Program-made: the position numbers and the translations under genes
Shown here: piece by piece, positions 9,007 to 12,138 of the stretch
Layout of the letters: every line of letters starts with the position of its first letter
Numbering within the stretch: position 1 is the stretch's first letter
NCBI GenBank assembly: GCA_027382625.1
Contig: JAJKFJ010024745.1
Span: 1 to 12,138 of the forward strand
From: Tetmemena sp. SeJ-2015
Lineage: Eukaryota; Ciliophora; Spirotrichea; Sporadotrichida; Oxytrichidae
Length of the DNA stretch: 12,138 nucleotides
Reading direction: 5' to 3'
The notes under the pieces: generated by a model
Told to the model about the DNA's origin: nothing
What the model saw: the letters and a program-made list of their open reading frames with translations, nothing else
The model's database searches: none

Positions 9007-9632
9007 TCTTTTTTAGGGGGGGGCCTTTCCTCGACAGTAAAATTTTCTAATGAATAAAGGTGAGAAAAAATTAGTTTATAGGATAATTTTCGCTCCTAAA
9101 CCGATTCCTCCATTTAAAGAAGTGTATTCTAACATCTAAAGCTTCAAATTTCAGTCCTTATTTTGTCGGTCAGAGGTCAGCTGCACCTAAATAAAATCTA
9201 TATTTTAAGCTATTTTTTCGCTATTGTAAAATAAAATTAAAGCTAAATTTTTAAATAGTGCAACATTTTTTGAATTCATGACATGCTCCAGCTATAATTC
9301 CAAAGAATTTAAACTGAAAAATTGTAGGCTTATTCCCTTAATCATGAATTAAACTTTGGTTATATATAAATGTTGCACTATTTAAAAATTTAGCTTTAAT
9401 TTTATTTTACAATAGCGAAAAAATAGCTTAAAATATAGATTTTATTTAGGTGCAGCTGACCTCTAACCGACAAAATAAGGACTGAAATTTGAAGCTTTAG
9501 ATGTTCGAATACACTTCTTTAAATGGAGGAATCGGATTTAGGAGCGAAAATTATCCTATAAACTAATTTTTTCTCACCTTAATTCATTAGAAAATTTTAC
9601 TGTCGAGGAAAGGCCCCCCCCCCTCTTTTTTA
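9007..9632. mobile_element. Foldback (MITE-like) element with 9-bp target duplication
   Basis: Two arms, 9016-9268 and 9368-9623, are inverted repeats of about 253 and 256 bp. By eye they differ at about three bases plus one 1-nt indel and the length of the terminal run. The ends are GGGGGGGGCC...GGCCCCCCCCCC (8 G against 10 C). The 99-bp centre holds a smaller pair (AATTCATGA 9273-9281 with TCATGAATT 9342-9350) and no gene. The 9-bp direct repeat TCTTTTTTA lies immediately outside both ends (9007-9015 and 9624-9632), as expected of a target-site duplication. Long inverted arms, G-rich ends and a 9-bp duplication fit a non-autonomous Mutator-like element, but no transposase is present to prove it. 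The near-identity of the arms suggests recent insertion. It separates segment B from the Cys motif of copy 2. Confidence 0.85.
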
Positions 9633-9634
9633 TT

Positions 9635-9900
9635 TAAAATAAACAAGAAATAGTGAAGTCCATAATTAAAAGAAGGGTAAAAAATGCTTTTGAACTCAAC
9701 TTTTCAATGATTGATTTCATTAGGAAAAAAACACTTAGAGAATTTAAGAATTTTAAATTAATATTATAGAATTGATACCCTGTTGTTCAAGGAAATTAAA
9801 TAAGCAAGATAGAGTAAATTTAAAAGAATTATTGGATTAGATTGCTGAAATTATAGAATTTAAGTTTAAGATTGATTTAAGAATGATATATTAATTGAAC
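9635..9900 (+). CDS. Copy 2, segment C: juxtamembrane region and Cys-Cys motif
   Basis: Begins just after the transposon. Frame 2 (9635-9765) reads NAFELNFSMIDFIRKKTLRE, matching ELNFSLTSFILRKSLRE of copy 1. After a frame change near 9766, frame 1 (9769-9900) reads ELIPCCSRKLNKQDRVNLKE, matching DLMPCCCSKKLQRQD. Adjacent Cys residues followed by basic residues suggest membrane anchoring or lipidation at the start of the cytoplasmic tail, but that is inference. The frame change falls where copy 1 also changes frame (2271-2277), with a different length modulo 3. TAG/TAA codons read as Gln. Confidence 0.65.
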
Positions 9901-10185
9901 ATTATCTTGACTTTTAACTATCTAATCCTTGAATGAATAACTGATAACTCATTACATCAATTTAGTTTTTTTATTTATTTCTTGTAACTAATTCTACATA
10001 CTACAGTCGTAGATTGACATAAACTTTAAATTGTAGATGGCAAATTTAAGTCTAACAACTTTTTTTTTTTAAAAAAATAAAATATATCTTAGCTCGAATT
10101 TTTCTATCCAACCATACTAAAATAAAGAGGATCTTTTAAAATTAACAAAACTGTATAAGGATTATTCTATAATTTAAATTTTATC
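9901..10185. other. AT-rich interruption inside copy 2, absent from copy 1
   Basis: In copy 1 the codons from the Cys motif run straight into 'QKGVEQLQKEFD' with about 50 nt between. In copy 2 the same landmarks are about 400 nt apart. The surplus DNA is AT-rich, contains an oligo-T/oligo-A foldback (about 10060-10078) and at least two in-frame TGA codons (9934, 10015). It looks like an excisable segment or a small insertion. Exact ends cannot be fixed by eye, and no clear terminal repeats were seen. Confidence 0.5.
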
Positions 10186-11145
10186 ATTTTTTATAAAGAT
10201 ATTCTGATTCAGAAGGGTGTTCACCATTTGTAAAAAGAATTTGACGTAGTAAGATTTTTGAAAAAGGCCAGAATATTTAATTTATAAATAGCAGATGCGT
10301 TGGGTCACATCTCTCTTTCTCCGTTCTAGAGAGACCTCATTCCTTACTTCAACAGTAACCTACTTACTTTAAATGATTTTAATTTTATTTAAAAACTTCT
10401 TATCTCAACTTAATATATTTTAGAATGATCACAAACCGAGACAGAATTTTCTTTAGACTTTTGCAGATTCAATATCAACCTCAAACAAGAATAGCGTTAG
10501 ATATAGCTCGGACCTAATTAAGACAAAAGATAAATATACATTAACAATATAATTTATCTAAAGATAAAACTTTCAAAGATGACCTGAACGATATCGCAAT
10601 AAAATATTCATTCACCCCAATTTATTTTAAGAATAAATATCGCCTATAAAAGTGCAAAGTCATAAAAGATTTTAAGGATAGTCAATAATCTCGTATTTGA
10701 CTCTGAAGAAGAGCAATAGCAGTTGCAAATACTCAATACAAAACACAATCAATGCAATAGAGTGAATTTTCGCAAGGGAGGCCAACACACTCTCGAACTC
10801 AATCCAGTTAGAAAAATACAAAATCCCGAAATCGGTAATGGAATTTCCATAGTTTGATAAATATTTTTTTCCTTTATAATAGTTGGTGTGGAGGTTATTA
10901 ATTTGGAAAAGGGTAAATAATTTATGATTTATTAATTAAGCTTAATGAAATTAACTAGAAAGTCAGAACTTAAATCTGAAAAGTCTCTGAAGAAAAGAAA
11001 GTTGAAGAAACACATTTAAAGTAAAAATGTTGTCAGAAAAATTTCAGATCCATCAGAGGACTTTTATTTGAAAAAGGATATCAATAAAGATGTTATTTTA
11101 TAATTTTTAAAAAATTTATGTAACTCACAATAAGAAAGTTACTGA
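10186..11145 (+). CDS. Copy 2, segment D: conserved C-terminal tail
   Basis: Frame 1 (10186-10420): YKDILIQKGVHHLQKEF, DVVRFLKKARIF, LQIADALGHISLSPFQRDL. Frame 2 (10421-10545): NDHKP, ADSIS, NSVRYSSDLIKTKDKY. Frame 3 (10563-10680): DKTFKDDLNDIA, YFKNKYRLQKCK. Frame 1 (10681-11145): VNNLVFDSEEEQQQLQ, then a basic tail KSELKSEKSLKKRKLKK, HIQSKNVVRKISDPSED. Each block pairs with copy 1 in the same order. The tail is hydrophilic, with acidic and basic runs, so cytoplasmic. One in-frame TGA lies at 10855. The end is set at TGA 11143-11145, after the last conserved block; if that TGA were sense, the frame would stay open to 11569. The frame changes near 10421 and 10550 match positions in copy 1. 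The motif 'EFD-VRFLKK-R' is the best family marker. Confidence 0.7.
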
Positions 11146-11768
11146 TTAAATTAATAAGAATTTACAGTGATAAACTATATAATAATTTTTTGCAATTTTC
11201 ATCAGCTAGAAAAGCCAAGAATCCTAACCTAATTTTCAAGATTTTCTATTTTTTTGATAGTACAAATATACAATTTTTATCTTAATTATAAAAGTTAAAT
11301 TGATTCTTTATATTTAGAATTAAAGAGTGCAACTACTTCATCTATAGATAAATATTTAATGTTAATCTTTACTTGTTAATCTTATAAATATCTGAACCAT
11401 TATTTTATATTAAGAATATAAATATAGATTGAATACGAATATGAATTGTCAGCTACATAAAATTTAATTTAACGCCTAGGGATTTGCAAATAGCAAAGTA
11501 TAGATTGTGAATTACTAAGAGAAAGAAAAAAAAACAACCCAAGTTATAATATACTTATTCAGTGAGTTTTACTACTTTTATAAACTTAAACTAATTGATT
11601 GACCAAAAAACAAAGCAAAGAAGTCGCACAATCTATCGACTTATTATTATTCTAGTTATTAAAAAACTACTCTTTTCCACTTCCCTAACTTTGTGAGTCT
11701 GGGTATCAACTCTTTCTGCTTTCCTTCTTCACTTTCCAGATTTTAGCATGCTTTGGATATTGATCTCT
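11146..11768. other. AT-rich stretch downstream of copy 2
   Basis: A plus frame free of TGA (11146-11568) continues after the copy 2 stop, but has no similarity to copy 1 and has the composition of AT-rich spacer. The minus strand between 11768 and 11620 has a charged frame (SEEGKQKELIPRLTKLGKWK) that could be a downstream part of the gene called at 11769-12137. Neither is strong enough to call separately. Confidence 0.35.
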
Positions 11769-12137
11769 TCAAGTTCGCTAAAAAAAACTCTCAGATTTTT
11801 TAACATTTGGCAGACTTTTCACTTAATCCAATCCTATTTTGATACCTCCATGAAGAGGACATTTTTTAAACTCTTCTTTGTCAAAGTTGAAAATAAAACA
11901 AGACTCTGAATGTTAAGTTCGCAATATAATCTCAGTGAACAACTACAGGAGAAACTTTAGCTAAAGCTTGGATATGGGGCATGCTTTTGTATCAAGTTTA
12001 GTGTCATTCCAAGGAGAGAAAAAAATACCTAAGTAGTTTGAAAGTTTATGAGAGTATTTCTGTCCTTCTTAAAGTTGCACTTGAATGAGAAAAGTCCAAA
12101 AAAAAGAGAGCATGCCTAGTTTAAGAGATAAAGTTGT
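11769..12137 (-). CDS. Possible 5'-partial minus-strand gene, unrecognised
   Basis: On the minus strand a frame enters from the right edge and runs 122 codons to a TGA at 11771-11769, with TAA/TAG as Gln. It contains blocks such as HKLSNYLGIFFSPWNDTKLD, KACPISKL, SESCFIFNFDKEEF and KKCPLHGGIKIGL, which look like a folded, Cys-containing protein rather than random AT-rich translation. An internal ATG is at 12113-12111, but the frame is open upstream to the edge. A second minus frame just downstream (LEEINIQSMLKSGK, then RRKAERVDTQTHKVREVEKS after a TGA) may continue it. The plus strand here also has open frames, so the call is tentative. I do not recognise the family. Confidence 0.35.
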
Positions 12138-12138
12138 T

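Noticed and set aside
9016..9023. G-run as a telomere repeat or telomere-addition site
   Set aside because: It is a plain G homopolymer mirrored by a C-run at the other end of the foldback element, without any G/T telomere-like periodicity.
1..12138. Bacterial or phage origin with operons
   Set aside because: No standard-code frame above 70 codons in 12 kb, and clear homologous protein blocks that need TAA/TAG as Gln.

Overview
The window looks like AT-rich nuclear DNA of a ciliate. Standard-code reading frames are all very short. Several stretches become long, protein-like frames once TAA and TAG are read as glutamine. Two pairs of internal homologues show it directly: in the repeated coding arms at 3350-3845 (minus) and 4961-5640 (plus), a TAA aligns with CAA and a TGA aligns with TGG. 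TAA/TAG = Gln is well supported. TGA = Trp is suggested (as in karyorelictids such as Loxodes, or in Condylostoma) but not proven. No tRNA, rRNA, CRISPR or bacterial-type gene is visible.

Layout. A minus-strand gene begins at 197 and runs off the left edge. After a long AT-rich stretch, the C-terminal half of a ciliate multi-pass membrane-protein gene lies at about 1756-3398 (copy 1). A diverged coding repeat on the minus strand follows (3350-3845). Next comes an N-terminal segment of the same kind of membrane protein (4303-4984), with a nested hairpin over its start codon. A second copy of the coding repeat follows on the plus strand (4961-5640). Then come about 1.8 kb of AT-rich DNA with a possible further membrane segment (6141-6616), and a long segment with the second transmembrane helix and cytoplasmic tail (7444-8901). 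A near-perfect 608-bp foldback transposon with a 9-bp target duplication follows (9016-9623). The Cys-Cys motif and C-terminal region (9635-11145) come next, homologous block by block to copy 1 about 7.85 kb upstream. A possible minus-strand gene enters from the right edge (11769-12137).

How it fits together. Copies 1 and 2 are tandem paralogues of a ciliate-expanded family: an N-terminal 'DKFG-P--LTY' motif with a helix starting in a Gly-Gly pair, a large outer domain, a second 'GG' helix, and a cytoplasmic tail with a Cys cluster and a 'K-EFD-VRFLKK-R' motif. Both tails change reading frame at three matching positions. That fits inherited excised segments (internal eliminated sequences or introns) better than independent decay, though the genes may also be partly degraded. 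The transposon and the coding repeats show that the locus has been invaded by mobile DNA.
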